From positions 62,001-126,000 of the forward strand of contig NZ_JASLGT010000026.1 in assembly GCF_030150205.1 (NCBI RefSeq): 64,000 nt of DNA, written 5' to 3'. Positions 27,642 through 36,382 of the stretch are shown piece after piece. The notes beneath the pieces were generated by a model that had not been told where the DNA came from, ran no database searches, and worked only from the letters and a program-made list of their open reading frames with translations. The position numbers were made by a program, and so were the translations under genes. Positions within the stretch are counted from its first letter, which is position 1. Each line of letters starts with the position of its first letter. Origin of the DNA: Niabella sp. GTDB lineage: Bacteria; Bacteroidota; Bacteroidia; Chitinophagales; Chitinophagaceae.

Positions 27642-28172
27642 ATGCGTAAGTTAAGCATGGAAGAGTTAGGACGGATGTCGGTAGACGAATTCAAAGAGTC
27701 GGAAAAAATGCCGATCGTAGTGGTGCTGGAAAACATCCGCAGTGCCTATAATGTGGGCAGTGTGTTCCGGACCAGCGACGCGTTCCTGGTTGAAGCGATC
27801 TATGTTACCGGTTATTCGGCAAAGCCTCCTCATAAAGAAATAAAGAAAACCGCTCTCGGAGCGGAGGAAACCGTGCATTGGGCTCATTTTGCAAACGCCG
27901 GAGCAGCAATCGCCGCATTGCGGGAGGCGGGTTATACGATACTGGCGGTAGAGCAGGTGGCGCAAAGTACCAAACTGCACGAGCTGAATTGGGATGGCCA
28001 AACAAAAATTGCCGTGGTATTTGGAAACGAGGTAAGCGGTGTTGAGCAGTCGACTATTGCGTTATGCGATGGCTGCCTGGAAATTCCACAGCTGGGCATG
28101 AAGCATTCCCTGAATATTGCCACGGCAGCAGGAGTGGTGTTGTGGGAGCTGGTGCGAAAAACGATTTCCTGA
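27642..28172 (+). CDS. TrmH/SpoU-family RNA 2-O-methyltransferase
   Basis: A 176-residue SPOUT methyltransferase that would methylate a ribose in tRNA or rRNA with S-adenosylmethionine. Motif 1 is NIRSAYNVGSVFRTSDAF, motif 2 is VVFGNEVSGV and motif 3 is IPQLGMKHSLNIATAAGVV, which together form the knotted SAM site. No extra substrate-binding domain is attached, as in TrmL or short TrmH forms; the target is not predictable. The last codons (GCGAAAAACGATTTCCTGA) recur as part of a downstream intergenic repeat at 28319. Confidence 0.9.
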   Translation: MRKLSMEELGRMSVDEFKESEKMPIVVVLENIRSAYNVGSVFRTSDAFLVEAIYVTGYSAKPPHKEIKKTALGAEETVHWAHFANAGAAIAALREAGYTILAVEQVAQSTKLHELNWDGQTKIAVVFGNEVSGVEQSTIALCDGCLEIPQLGMKHSLNIATAAGVVLWELVRKTIS

Positions 28173-28719
28173 GAAAATTTGAGAATGAGATGATTTGAAA
28201 ATTTGAAAATGGGGAGGATTATATTCCTGTAACGATTGTACCCGTAACAGTTCTTATTCTGTGGTTTAGTGTTTCAGTGGCCTGCCAAAGCTGTGGGTGT
28301 AGTATTCTGATAATTGCTGCGAAAAACGATTTCCTGAGAAAATTTGAGAGTGAGGTGATTTGAAAATTTGAAAATGGGGTGAATCACACCCATGAAAATG
28401 ATTGTGCCTGTAGCAGCGACTAATCTGTGGTTTATATTTCATCAGGATACCGGGTACCGAACAGGAACGGAATCTTCATTTCCACATTTCCATATTTCCA
28501 CATTTTCAAATCACCCGATTTTCCGAAGGAAGAAAGAGTGTGAGGTTTGCAGGTTCAGGTTTTTATTTTTAATGGTATTCCTTCAGGATACCTCGCACCG
28601 AACAGGAACGGGAACTTCATTTTCACATTTCCACATTTCCACATTTTCAAATTTTCAAATTCCCCATCCAGGTTTAAAAAGGGCATTTCAATAAATGGAA
28701 AGAGCCCTACATTTGCCGA
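28154..28719 (+). repeat. Tandemly duplicated 8-bp word arrays after the SpoU gene
   Basis: No gene is present between 28173 and 28707. The block 28154-28220 (start inside the SpoU gene) recurs at 28319-28385, offset 165, with GAAAATTTGAG and GATTTGAAAATTTGAAAATGGGG. A second block, with CCGAACAGGAACGG then TTCCACATTTCCACATTTTCAAA, occurs at about 28457 and 28598, offset 141. Left arrays read TTTGAAAA, right arrays read CATTTTCAAA, so they are inverted relative to each other. Confidence 0.8.
28708..28715 (+). promoter_or_regulatory. -7 element of the UbiA-family gene
   Basis: TACATTTG ends four bases before the ATG at 28720; a weak ATTTC lies about 19 bases upstream. A leaderless transcript is predicted. 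Confidence 0.6.
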
Positions 28720-29646
28720 ATGTCTGTTACAAAGAATTACCTGAGCCTCGTAAAGTTTTCGCACACCATTTTTGCAATGCCCTTTGCACTTATCGGCTTC
28801 TTCCTGGGGATCCGCAATACGGATATCAGTGATCAGTCGCCCAATGCCACTGGTATTTTGCCAACAATGTGGAATAAGACCGTTTATCTTTTCCGTGAAA
28901 AGGGCTGGTTGTTCCTGCTGGTACTTTTATGTATGATTTTTGCCCGCAATGCCGCCATGTCGTTTAACCGGTACCTGGACCGGCGATACGACGCACTCAA
29001 TCCCCGCACTGCGGTACGGGAAATACCGGCCGGCATCTTATCTGCCAAAAGCGTATTGTGGTTTACCGTGCTAAACAGCGCACTGTTTATTGTGGCCACT
29101 TATTTTATCAATTCCATTTGTTTTTATTTATCGCCGGTGGCCTTGCTGGTCGTGCTGGGGTACAGCTATACCAAGCGGTTTACCGCGCTTTGTCACCTGG
29201 TACTGGGCCTGGGGTTATCGCTGGCTCCCATCGGCGCCTATCTTGCAGTAACCGGTGTATTTGATACCCTGCCCATTCTTTTTTCCTTTGCCGTTCTTTT
29301 CTGGGTAAGCGGGTTCGATATTATTTATGCGCTGCAGGATGAAGGTTTCGACCGGTCGAACCAGCTGTATTCCATTCCTTCGGTACTGGGCGGTAAACGG
29401 GCGCTGCGGGTATCGGAATTGCTGCACCTGCTGAGCGCTACGGCCGTGATTGCGGCAGCCTTTAAGGGCGGTTTTGGCGGATGGTACTGGGCAGGTGTAG
29501 CCGTTTTTGTAGGGATGCTGGTATACCAGCACAGCATCGTAAAACCAACTGATCTTCGCCGGGTAAATCTGGCCTTTATGACGGCTAATGGTATTGCGTC
29601 CGTGGTTTTTGCGGTGTTTGTTATTACGGATATATTTATGAAGTAG
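28720..29646 (+). CDS. UbiA-family prenyltransferase
   Basis: A 308-residue membrane prenyltransferase with about eight helices. The first Asp-rich motif is NRYLDRRYDALNPRT (residues 86-100), the second is ALQDEGFDRSNQLYSIP; both bind the Mg-diphosphate of the prenyl donor. SLVKFSHTIFAMPFALIGF at the start is typical of the UbiA/MqnP group that attaches a prenyl chain to a quinone precursor. The group fits menaquinone synthesis, probably the futalosine branch, but nothing here proves it. It is followed by ruvX. Confidence 0.88.
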   Translation: MSVTKNYLSLVKFSHTIFAMPFALIGFFLGIRNTDISDQSPNATGILPTMWNKTVYLFREKGWLFLLVLLCMIFARNAAMSFNRYLDRRYDALNPRTAVREIPAGILSAKSVLWFTVLNSALFIVATYFINSICFYLSPVALLVVLGYSYTKRFTALCHLVLGLGLSLAPIGAYLAVTGVFDTLPILFSFAVLFWVSGFDIIYALQDEGFDRSNQLYSIPSVLGGKRALRVSELLHLLSATAVIAAAFKGGFGGWYWAGVAVFVGMLVYQHSIVKPTDLRRVNLAFMTANGIASVVFAVFVITDIFMK

Positions 29647-29724
29647 CACGACCCGGGTTCAGATATCAAATCCCAAATCCCAAATATCAAATCTCAGGTT
29701 CCAAATCTCAAATTTCAGCTTTCA
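29647..29724 (+). repeat. 7-bp word array (CCCAAAT/ATCAAAT/CTCAAAT)
   Basis: From about 29662 to 29718 the words ATCAAAT, CCCAAAT, CTCAGGT, CTCAAAT and TTCAGCT follow with period 7, ending six bases before ruvX. Confidence 0.75.
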
Positions 29725-30138
29725 ATGCCCAGAATCATCGCCATCGACTATGGTCTAAAACGTACGGGAATTGCCGTAACGGACCCCCTGCAGATCATTG
29801 CAACGGGATTAACCACTATTGATTCACGGGAACTGATCCCGTTTTTGAAAACCTATTGTGCACAGGAGGCGGTAGAAAAGATCATTATCGGCGAGCCCAA
29901 AAACTGGGACGATTCCGATACGCATGCCACTCCGCTGGTGAAAAAGGCCATCAGCGAAATAAAAAAGCACTTCCCTCAATTGCCGCTGGAAACGGTAGAT
30001 GAGCGTTATACCTCAAAAATGGCGAAGGATGCCATGCTGGAGATGGGCCTGAAGAAAATGCAGCGCCGCAATAAGGCCCTGGTAGATGAAATTGCCGCTA
30101 CGATCATGCTGCAGGAGTATTTGGGGAGGAGCCATTAG
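29725..30138 (+). CDS. ruvX: Putative Holliday junction resolvase RuvX (YqgF)
   Basis: A 137-residue RNase H-fold protein. The conserved N-terminal MPRIIAIDYGLKRTGIAVTD has the catalytic Asp (Asp8), IIIGEPKNWDDSDTHATP follows, and ETVDERYTSKMAKDAM holds the second acidic site. Family members act in 16S rRNA 5-prime processing and possibly junction resolution. Size is standard. Its start abuts a repeat array, so translation signals are weak. Confidence 0.92.
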   Translation: MPRIIAIDYGLKRTGIAVTDPLQIIATGLTTIDSRELIPFLKTYCAQEAVEKIIIGEPKNWDDSDTHATPLVKKAISEIKKHFPQLPLETVDERYTSKMAKDAMLEMGLKKMQRRNKALVDEIAATIMLQEYLGRSH

Positions 30139-30640
30139 TTATCAGCGGTCAGCTATTAGTTATCAGTTTTCAGTTATCAGCCATCAGCCATTAGCTATCA
30201 GCTGAGACCTCCGGTGATCGGTGATCTGTTTTAAATGCGGAGACCAGGAGTACCAGAACGGATTCTCTGATAACTGATAACTGAAGACTGAAAGCTGCCA
30301 GCGGTCAGCCGTTAGCTATCAGCTGAGACCTCCGGTGATCGATGATCTGTATTAAATGCGGAAACCGGGAGTACCAGAACGGATTCTCTGATAACTGATA
30401 ACTGAAGACTGAAAGCTGCCAGCGGTCAGCCGTTAGCCATCAGCTGTGACCACCGGTGTCGATGATCTGTTTTAAATGCGGAGACCGGGAGTAGCAGAAC
30501 GGATTCTCTGATAACTGATAACTGATAACTGAAGACTGAAAGCTGCCAGCGGTCAGCCTGAAAGCCGAGTGTAAAATTCCCCTGCCCCGCTCAACCTCAC
30601 CGGCTCCCAAAAACAAAGTAAGATGCTTTGCGTCAATCCT
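30139..30640 (+). repeat. 121-bp composite repeat in three tandem copies
   Basis: No gene is present from 30139 to 30648. Three copies start at 30191, 30312 and 30433, spacing 121. Each has a left array (TTAGCTATCAGCTG), a core of about 65 bases (GACCTCCGGTGATC to CAGAACGGATTCT) and a right array (CTGATAACTGATAACTGAAG, then CTGAAAGCTGCCAGCGGTCAGCC). Left words are reverse complements of right words, so each unit can fold. A further array at 30133-30190 precedes copy one. Confidence 0.85.
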
Positions 30641-30648
30641 ATTTTTGG

Positions 30649-30656
30649 TACCTTTG
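30649..30656 (+). promoter_or_regulatory. -7 element of def
   Basis: TACCTTTG ends five bases before the def ATG at 30662; TTTG at 30627-30630 is 18 bases upstream, close to the usual spacing. Confidence 0.65.
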
Positions 30657-30661
30657 CAGCT

Positions 30662-31237
30662 ATGATATTACCAATCGTTGCCTACGGCAACCCTGTTTTA
30701 AGAAAAGTAGCAGAAGACATTGATCCACAGTATCCCGGGCTGGAATCCCTGATCGCATCCATGTGGGAAACCATGTATGCCAGTAATGGGGTAGGGTTGG
30801 CCGCTCCGCAGGTAAACCGCCCGATCCGGCTTTTTGTAGTAGACAGTAAACAGATCATCGAAAACCTGGAAGATGACGAAAAGGACCTGTACCCGGGTGA
30901 TGAGGGCATTCAGCAAACATTTATCAATGCGCATGTGCAAAGCCTTGAAGGTGAGTTGTGGAGTTATAATGAAGGCTGTCTGAGCATTCCAAAGATCCGG
31001 GAAGATGTGTCGCGGAACCAAACTGTAACGCTCACTTACCAGGATGAAAATTTTCAACCGCACACCCGCACTTTCAGCGGTATTACGGCCCGTGTTATCT
31101 TACATGAATACGATCATATTGAGGGGAAACTATTCATTGATTACCTGCCACCATTGCGGAAAAAGCTGATCAAGGGCAAACTGAATGATATTTCCAACGG
31201 GAAGATCCGGGTAGATTATAAAATGTCCTTTAATTAA
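30662..31237 (+). CDS. def: Peptide deformylase
   Basis: A 191-residue metal deformylase that removes formyl from nascent proteins. All three signatures are visible: GVGLAAPQ, EGCLSIP and HEYDHIEG. The true start is the ATG at 30662 (MILPIVAYGNPVLRK); in-frame codons from 30623 overlap the promoter. A 13-residue insertion with EDDEKDLYPGDEG near residue 66 is typical of longer Bacteroidota forms. The transcript is probably leaderless. Confidence 0.95.
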   Translation: MILPIVAYGNPVLRKVAEDIDPQYPGLESLIASMWETMYASNGVGLAAPQVNRPIRLFVVDSKQIIENLEDDEKDLYPGDEGIQQTFINAHVQSLEGELWSYNEGCLSIPKIREDVSRNQTVTLTYQDENFQPHTRTFSGITARVILHEYDHIEGKLFIDYLPPLRKKLIKGKLNDISNGKIRVDYKMSFN

Positions 31238-31276
31238 GAATCCGCCCATCATCAACCTTTTTTTATACCTGAAGTT

Positions 31277-32038
31277 ATGAGAATCTGTACGTTCATTCTT
31301 TGTTGCCTGATGGTACTGGGAGCCGGTGCCCAGCAGGGCGCTTATACCGTTCAACAGGCGCATTCCCACAATGATTATGAGCAGCAACGGCCGTTCTGGC
31401 TGGCTTATGAACAGGGGTTTGGTTCTATAGAGGCTGATGTTTTCCTGAGGGAAAACGGACTTCCGGTAGCGCATAATGCCCGGGATATTGCGCCTGGGAG
31501 GGATCTAAAAACCTTGTATTTAAATCCTTTAAAAGAATGTATCCGGAAACATAAGGGGTCGGTATATCCAGATCGGGGTAAAAAGCTTACCCTTCTTATT
31601 GATTGTAAAACGGAGGGCGTTGCCACCCTGAATGCCATTATCAATACATTAAAGCAGTATCCTGAAATTACGGGCAATAAAACCGTCCGGATTGTAATCA
31701 CCGGTAACCGGCCCAATAAGGACTCCCTGCATTATTATCCGGCCTATATCTGGTTTGACGGGGAGTTAACGAATACCTATACCCGGAAGAACCTGGCCCG
31801 GGTGGCGCTGTTTTCTGCCAATTTCAGCAATTATTCGGCATGGAAAGGAGTGGGTGAGGTGGACAATGACTCAAAAACAGCTCTTGAAAAAGCTATTTTG
31901 GTAGCTCGTGAGGCTGGTAAGCCCATTCGTTTCTGGGGAGCTCCGGACAATAAAAAAGCCTGGACAACGCTCCAGGAACTGGGGGTTGGGTATATCAATA
32001 CCGATAAGATCGCTGAGTTGGCTGCATTTCTAAAGTAA
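31277..32038 (+). CDS. Exported glycerophosphodiester phosphodiesterase/PI-PLC-like protein
   Basis: A 253-residue exported protein, with a signal peptide MRICTFILCCLMVLGAGAQ and a TIM-barrel of the GDPD/PI-PLC fold. The start AHSHNDYEQQRPFWLAYEQG and GSIEADVFLRENG give the conserved metal-binding His, Asn, Glu and Asp. The substrate is probably a phosphodiester lipid head group, not determined. It resembles the AIM6-like branch more than classical GlpQ. It is 39 bases after def, so may share its transcript. Confidence 0.82.
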   Translation: MRICTFILCCLMVLGAGAQQGAYTVQQAHSHNDYEQQRPFWLAYEQGFGSIEADVFLRENGLPVAHNARDIAPGRDLKTLYLNPLKECIRKHKGSVYPDRGKKLTLLIDCKTEGVATLNAIINTLKQYPEITGNKTVRIVITGNRPNKDSLHYYPAYIWFDGELTNTYTRKNLARVALFSANFSNYSAWKGVGEVDNDSKTALEKAILVAREAGKPIRFWGAPDNKKAWTTLQELGVGYINTDKIAELAAFLK

Positions 32039-32210
32039 ATGGAGTGAACTATTTGTTAACATGCTGATTTATTGCATTTTGTGAAACCTGACCAATCCGG
32101 GCCAGAAGCCAAAAAAAGCCTTTTGGAGCCGGCGATCCGGAAGAACGGGAGGGAAGGATGCCCATACTATTGATTATTTTTCAGATTTCGTCCAAATAAA
32201 GTTCTAAAAA

Positions 32211-32242
32211 TTAGTTTATTTAAAAAAATCGCTCTACATTTG
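32211..32242 (+). promoter_or_regulatory. Promoter of the S10/spc ribosomal protein operon
   Basis: TTAG (32211-32214), 20 bases, then TACATTTG (32235-32242), 28 bases before the rpsJ ATG. The surrounding 230-base gap is AT-rich and holds nothing else I recognise. The leader ends with CCCAAATAAAATTGGG, which could fold into a small hairpin. Confidence 0.75.
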
Positions 32243-32270
32243 CACTCCCAAATAAAATTGGGTTTATCCA

Positions 32271-32576
32271 ATGTCACAGAGAATCAGAATTAAATTACAG
32301 TCTTACGATCACAACCTGGTTGATAAATCAGCAGAGAAAATCGTAAAAACAGTGCGCAGCACTGGTGCAGTTGTTACAGGGCCTATTCCTTTGCCCACTC
32401 ACCGTAAAATTTTTACTGTGTTGCGTTCTCCACACGTAAATAAAAAGAGCCGTGAGCAGTTCCAGTTAGCTACTCATAAAAGATTATTGGATATCTATAC
32501 TTCTTCTTCCCGTACTGTAGATGCGCTGTCGAAGCTGGATCTGCCCAGTGGTGTGGAAGTTGAGATCAAGGCCTAA
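32271..32576 (+). CDS. rpsJ: 30S ribosomal protein S10
   Basis: A 101-residue S10 of normal length, starting [20 protein letters not shown], with the assembly loop segment [20 protein letters not shown]. It joins the 30S head and is also NusE in antitermination. It is the first gene of the cluster and has its own promoter, whereas in many relatives rpsL, rpsG and fusA precede it; here an unrelated lipase-like gene does. The next gene is 289 bases away. Confidence 0.97.
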   Translation: MSQRIRIKLQSYDHNLVDKSAEKIVKTVRSTGAVVTGPIPLPTHRKIFTVLRSPHVNKKSREQFQLATHKRLLDIYTSSSRTVDALSKLDLPSGVEVEIKA

Positions 32577-32865
32577 GTATCCCGATCCGGTCGGGAGACG
32601 TAAAAGCCTGTGGCGTTAGTTCTTTTTAAAATATTTTTATCTCTCAATTCCGCTAAAACGGAAGAAAAGAGCTCTGAAATTCAACTTCTTAAGTATCAAA
32701 CGAAGTAAAACATAAAAACAAGCCATTCAGGGTTTGTTTACTATCGGTACTTCCTAATTCCGCAACAGGCGGAAAACAACGGAAAAGGTCGGTAGCAAAC
32801 GGGGATCGATTCCGGCGTATTGCCGGAAGTCCCAATAATCCTGCAAGGCGTAAAACTACATAACA
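32577..32865 (+). ncRNA. Structured spacer/leader ahead of rplC (candidate cis-regulatory RNA)
   Basis: No gene is visible here. Four hairpins can be drawn: CCCGA/TCGGG at 32581-32595, TTCCG/CGGAA at 32648-32663, TTCCGC/GCGGAA at 32758-32774, and TTCCGGC/GCCGGAA at 32810-32828, the last extended by GGGA/TCCC. Three share the TTCCG stem start. The unusual length and repeated stem suggest a protein-binding or attenuating leader; this is inference. Confidence 0.45.
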
Positions 32866-33483
32866 ATGAAAGGTATTATTGGGAAAAAATTGGGAATGAC
32901 CAGCATCTATGATCCCTCAGGTAAACAAACTGCCTGCACGATCATTGAGGCAGGTCCTTGTGTTGTAACGCAGGTAAAGACATCAGAATCAGACGGTTAC
33001 AACGCCTTGCAAATCTCTTTCGGCGATAAGAAAGAAAGCCGCACTACACAACCAGAGAAAAACCACTTCGCTAAAGCTAACACTTCCGCAAAAAAATTCT
33101 CCAAAGAGTTCAGAGATTATTCCTTAGAAAAAAATCTTGGTGATACCATTACTGTAGACATCTTCGAAGAAGGTGAAAAAGTTGATGTTGTAGGTACAAC
33201 AAAGGGTAAAGGTTTCCAGGGTGTTGTAAAACGTCATGGTTTCCACGGGGTAGGTGAGCAGTCACACGGTCAGCACGATCGTCAGCGCGCTCCCGGTTCT
33301 CTGGGTAACTCTTCCGATGCCAGCCGTGTAATGAAAGGTATGCGCATGGCAGGCCGCATGGGTGGCGACCGCGTAAAACTGAAAGGTTTGAAAGTGGTGA
33401 AAATCTTCGCTGAAAAAAATTACATCCTGGTGAGCGGTTCCGTACCGGGCCATATCGGTTCCATTGTTTTCGTTCAAAAATAA
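32866..33483 (+). CDS. rplC: 50S ribosomal protein L3
   Basis: A 205-residue L3, an early 50S assembly protein near the peptidyl-transferase centre. It begins [19 protein letters not shown] and has the central extension with [13 protein letters not shown] and [15 protein letters not shown]. Gln in the [14 protein letters not shown] loop is the residue that PrmB methylates in other bacteria. A 289-nt structured spacer precedes it and L4 follows 36 bases later. Confidence 0.97.
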   Translation: MKGIIGKKLGMTSIYDPSGKQTACTIIEAGPCVVTQVKTSESDGYNALQISFGDKKESRTTQPEKNHFAKANTSAKKFSKEFRDYSLEKNLGDTITVDIFEEGEKVDVVGTTKGKGFQGVVKRHGFHGVGEQSHGQHDRQRAPGSLGNSSDASRVMKGMRMAGRMGGDRVKLKGLKVVKIFAEKNYILVSGSVPGHIGSIVFVQK

Positions 33484-33519
33484 GATCCGGTATCCTGTAA
33501 CACATAAAATTTTTTGAAA

Positions 33520-34161
33520 ATGCAAATTGAAGTTTTAAATATAGAAGGTAAAAGCACCGGTCGTTCAGTTGAACTGCCTGATGATATTTTTGGAGCGGAG
33601 CCTAATGACCATGTAATTTATCTGGCTGTAAAACAGTATTTAGCTGCACAGCGTCAGGGAACCCACAAAGTAAAAACCCGTGCGGAAGTACAGGGTGCCA
33701 GCCGGAAGCTGCACAAACAAAAAGGAACCGGTGGTAGCCGTAAAGGTAATATCCGGAACCCTTTATACAAAGGTGGGGGTACCATTTTTGGACCCAAACC
33801 CCGCGACTACAGCTTTAAACTGAACAAGAAAGTAAAAGATCTGGCAAAGATCTCTGCCCTTTCTTATAAAGCAAAAGCAAACGCGATCCTGGTGGTAGAA
33901 GATATCAGCCTGGAAGCGCCTAAAACAAAAACATTGGCCACTGCTTTAAGCAAATGGAATGTAGGTGAGAAGAAATCAATGTTCGTTTTGGCAGAGCCCA
34001 ATGAAAATATTGAATTGTCATTGCGTAATGTTCCTTCTGTACTGGCCCTGCCCCTGAGCGATATCAATACATATGATATTGTAAACTCAGAAGTGCTGGT
34101 ACTTTCTGAAGGTGCTGCAAAAATATTTTCTGAAGATTTAGAAGAGGCTGTAGAAGCTTAA
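33520..34161 (+). CDS. rplD: 50S ribosomal protein L4
   Basis: A 213-residue L4 with the exit-tunnel loop KTRAEVQGASRKLHKQKGTG and GTIFGPKPRDYSFKLNKKVK. L4 represses the S10 operon in some bacteria, which makes the structured spacer upstream of rplC notable. The ATG at 33520 is used; a TTG six bases earlier is less likely. Downstream is an 8-bp word array. Confidence 0.97.
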   Translation: MQIEVLNIEGKSTGRSVELPDDIFGAEPNDHVIYLAVKQYLAAQRQGTHKVKTRAEVQGASRKLHKQKGTGGSRKGNIRNPLYKGGGTIFGPKPRDYSFKLNKKVKDLAKISALSYKAKANAILVVEDISLEAPKTKTLATALSKWNVGEKKSMFVLAEPNENIELSLRNVPSVLALPLSDINTYDIVNSEVLVLSEGAAKIFSEDLEEAVEA

Positions 34162-34274
34162 ATAAATGGGATAATGTGCTGATGTGAAAATGTGTAGATA
34201 AATCAGTACAAAAAAAGGAGAGTGGTTTTTAATTTTCACATTTCCACATTTTCAAACTTTCAAATTATTTAAAG
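34162..34274 (+). repeat. Opposed 8-bp word arrays between rplD and rplW
   Basis: Left words (TGTGAAAATGTG) around 34179-34197 face right words (TTTTCACATTTCCACATTTTC) around 34234-34258, so the transcript could form a stem across the spacer. No gene. Confidence 0.65.
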
Positions 34275-34574
34275 ATGAAACCATCTGAAATTTTAATAAA
34301 ACCGATTTTAACCGAAAAAGCAAATGCTCAGCAGGAAAAACTGCGCCGGTATGCTTTTAAGGTAGCAAAAAAATCAAACAAGCTGGAAATTAAAAAAGCA
34401 ATTGAAACTTTTTACGGTGTTACCGTTACCAGCGTAAATACAGTTGTGGCTCCTGCAAAAAATAAAACCCGCTATACAAAAGCAGGATTTATCCAGGGAC
34501 GTAAGGCTGGTTACAAGAAAGCATATGTAACCGTTGCCGAAGGTGAAGAGATCGACCTGTATGCAAATATCTAA
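34275..34574 (+). CDS. rplW: 50S ribosomal protein L23
   Basis: A 99-residue L23 located at the tunnel exit, where trigger factor and SRP dock. It begins with KPSEILIKPILTEKAN and has the RNA-binding segment NKTRYTKAGFIQGRKAGYKKAYV. Length and position in the cluster are standard. It is separated from rplB by a 132-base spacer. Confidence 0.96.
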   Translation: MKPSEILIKPILTEKANAQQEKLRRYAFKVAKKSNKLEIKKAIETFYGVTVTSVNTVVAPAKNKTRYTKAGFIQGRKAGYKKAYVTVAEGEEIDLYANI

Positions 34575-34706
34575 TTTCTGAATAGAAGGGCAATCAACCG
34601 CCGCGAAGTGTTGAATTTATAAAAATAACAAGAGCCAAATACAAAAAGCAAATAGTAAGCGATCCAAGTTGATATTTGACTTTTGAAATTTGAAATTTTT
34701 AACAAG

Positions 34707-35546
34707 ATGTCAGTAAGAAAGTTTAAGCCGGTAACCGCCGGTACGCGTTGGAGAATCGGGAATTCATTTTCCGAGGTGACTACGAACAAACCCGAAAAAA
34801 GCCTGCTGGAAACCAAAAAGAGCACCGGTGGACGGAACTCTTCAGGTCATTTAACTATGCGTTACAGAGGGGGTGGTCATAAGAAGAAATATCGTATTGT
34901 TGATTTTAAAAGAGATAAGCATGATGTGGCCGCTAAGGTGGTAAGCATCGAATACGATCCGAACCGTACAGCGTTCATCGCGCTTTTGGAATATGCTGAT
35001 GGCGAAAAACGTTACATCATTGCACCGCAGGGATTGGTTGTGGGTACAGAAGTGATCAGCGGTAACGCCGTTGCTCCTGAAATCGGAAATGCGCTGCAAT
35101 TGAAAAATATGCCACTGGGTACCAATGTACACAACATTGAGCTGAACCCGGGCCAGGGTGGAAAGATCTCCCGCAGTGCCGGTGCATCTGCACAGTTGAC
35201 CAACAAGGAAGAAAAATACGCTGTATTGAAAATGCCTTCCGGTGAGCTGAGAAAAGTACTGATCAATTGCTTTGCAACCGTTGGAGTGGTAAGCAACAGC
35301 GATCACAGCCTTCAGAGCATGGGTAAAGCTGGTAGAAATCGTTGGAAAGGTATCCGCCCAAGAAACCGTGGTGTGGCGATGAACCCTGTAGATCACCCGA
35401 TGGGTGGTGGTGAAGGACGTGCGTCCGGAGGTCATCCGCGCAGCCGTACTGGTAAATACGCAAAAGGAGAGAAGACAAGAACAGTGGGTAAATCTAGTGA
35501 TAAACTCATCCTTCAGCGTAAAAACGGTAGCAAACTGGCTAAGTAA
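34707..35546 (+). CDS. rplB: 50S ribosomal protein L2
   Basis: A 279-residue L2, required for subunit joining and peptidyl transfer. [39 protein letters not shown] and [18 protein letters not shown] are family hallmarks, the last containing the conserved His near the catalytic centre. The ATG at 34707 is used; eight codons upstream come from a word-repeat spacer (TTTGAAATTTGAAATTT). Confidence 0.97.
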   Translation: MSVRKFKPVTAGTRWRIGNSFSEVTTNKPEKSLLETKKSTGGRNSSGHLTMRYRGGGHKKKYRIVDFKRDKHDVAAKVVSIEYDPNRTAFIALLEYADGEKRYIIAPQGLVVGTEVISGNAVAPEIGNALQLKNMPLGTNVHNIELNPGQGGKISRSAGASAQLTNKEEKYAVLKMPSGELRKVLINCFATVGVVSNSDHSLQSMGKAGRNRWKGIRPRNRGVAMNPVDHPMGGGEGRASGGHPRSRTGKYAKGEKTRTVGKSSDKLILQRKNGSKLAK

Positions 35547-35588
35547 TTTGACATTTAGTATTTGAACTTTAGAATTTAAAAAATAAAT

Positions 35589-35858
35589 ATGGCTCGTTCG
35601 ATAAAAAAAGGTCCTTATGTAGCAACTCACTTGGAAAAGAAAGTGTTGACTATTAACGAAGGAAAAGGAAAAAAGGCTGTAATTAAAACGTGGAGCCGTC
35701 GCTCTACAATTACACCCGATTTTGTAGGCCACACATTTGCCGTGCATAATGGAAATAAATTCATCCCCGTATATGTTACGGAGTTTATGGTAGGTCATAA
35801 ACTGGGTGAATTTGCACCTACCCGCAACTTTAAAGGACACGCGGGCGATAAAAAATAA
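35589..35858 (+). CDS. rpsS: 30S ribosomal protein S19
   Basis: An 89-residue S19 from the 30S head, beginning [17 protein letters not shown]. It has the conserved [22 protein letters not shown] and ends [18 protein letters not shown]. It follows rplB after 42 bases and is 38 bases from rplV, in the standard order. Confidence 0.97.
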   Translation: MARSIKKGPYVATHLEKKVLTINEGKGKKAVIKTWSRRSTITPDFVGHTFAVHNGNKFIPVYVTEFMVGHKLGEFAPTRNFKGHAGDKK

Positions 35859-35896
35859 ATCATCAACAGAACGCATACGTTAAGAAATTAATTATA

Positions 35897-36373
35897 ATGG
35901 AAGCAGTAGCAAAACTTAGAAATTATCCGACTTCTCCTCGTAAAATGAGGCTGTTGGCTGATTTGATTCGTGGCCAAAAGGTGGATTTGGTGTTGGCCGA
36001 ACTGGAGCACAACCCCAAACACCCCGCAGTACCTTTGCGCAAGCTGGTATTAAGCGCCATTGTAAACTGGAAGCAGGCCAATGAAGGGGTAGATGAATCC
36101 GGTTTGGTGGTAAAAACCATTTATGTAGATGGTGGCCGTACATTGAAACGCATGCGCCCCGCTCCGCAAGGCCGTGGCTACCGTGTTCGCAAACGCAGCA
36201 ATCACGTAACCCTGGTGGTAGATGTGGCTGGTGAAGATAAGAAAGCAGCTAAAAAAGCAAAGGCCGCTGTAAAAGCAGCACCTGCAGAAGAAGTGAAAGA
36301 AGTAAGCGCAAAAGCTCCGGCTAAGAAAAAGGCTGCTGCAAAAAAGTCAACTAAAGAATCTAAAAAAGCATAA
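35897..36373 (+). CDS. rplV: 50S ribosomal protein L22 with Lys/Ala-rich tail
   Basis: A 158-residue L22, a tunnel-constriction protein. Residues 1-112 are the ordinary globular part and beta-hairpin ([20 protein letters not shown]). About 45 additional residues at the C-terminus are almost entirely Lys, Ala, Glu and Ser (for example [18 protein letters not shown]), a basic low-complexity tail that is longer than usual. It ends 9 bases before rpsC. Confidence 0.96.
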   Translation: MEAVAKLRNYPTSPRKMRLLADLIRGQKVDLVLAELEHNPKHPAVPLRKLVLSAIVNWKQANEGVDESGLVVKTIYVDGGRTLKRMRPAPQGRGYRVRKRSNHVTLVVDVAGEDKKAAKKAKAAVKAAPAEEVKEVSAKAPAKKKAAAKKSTKESKKA

Positions 36374-36382
36374 CCAATAAAT

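Noticed and set aside
34851..35876. 341-codon minus-strand frame
   Set aside because: Antisense to rplB and rpsS; shadow caused by their codon usage.
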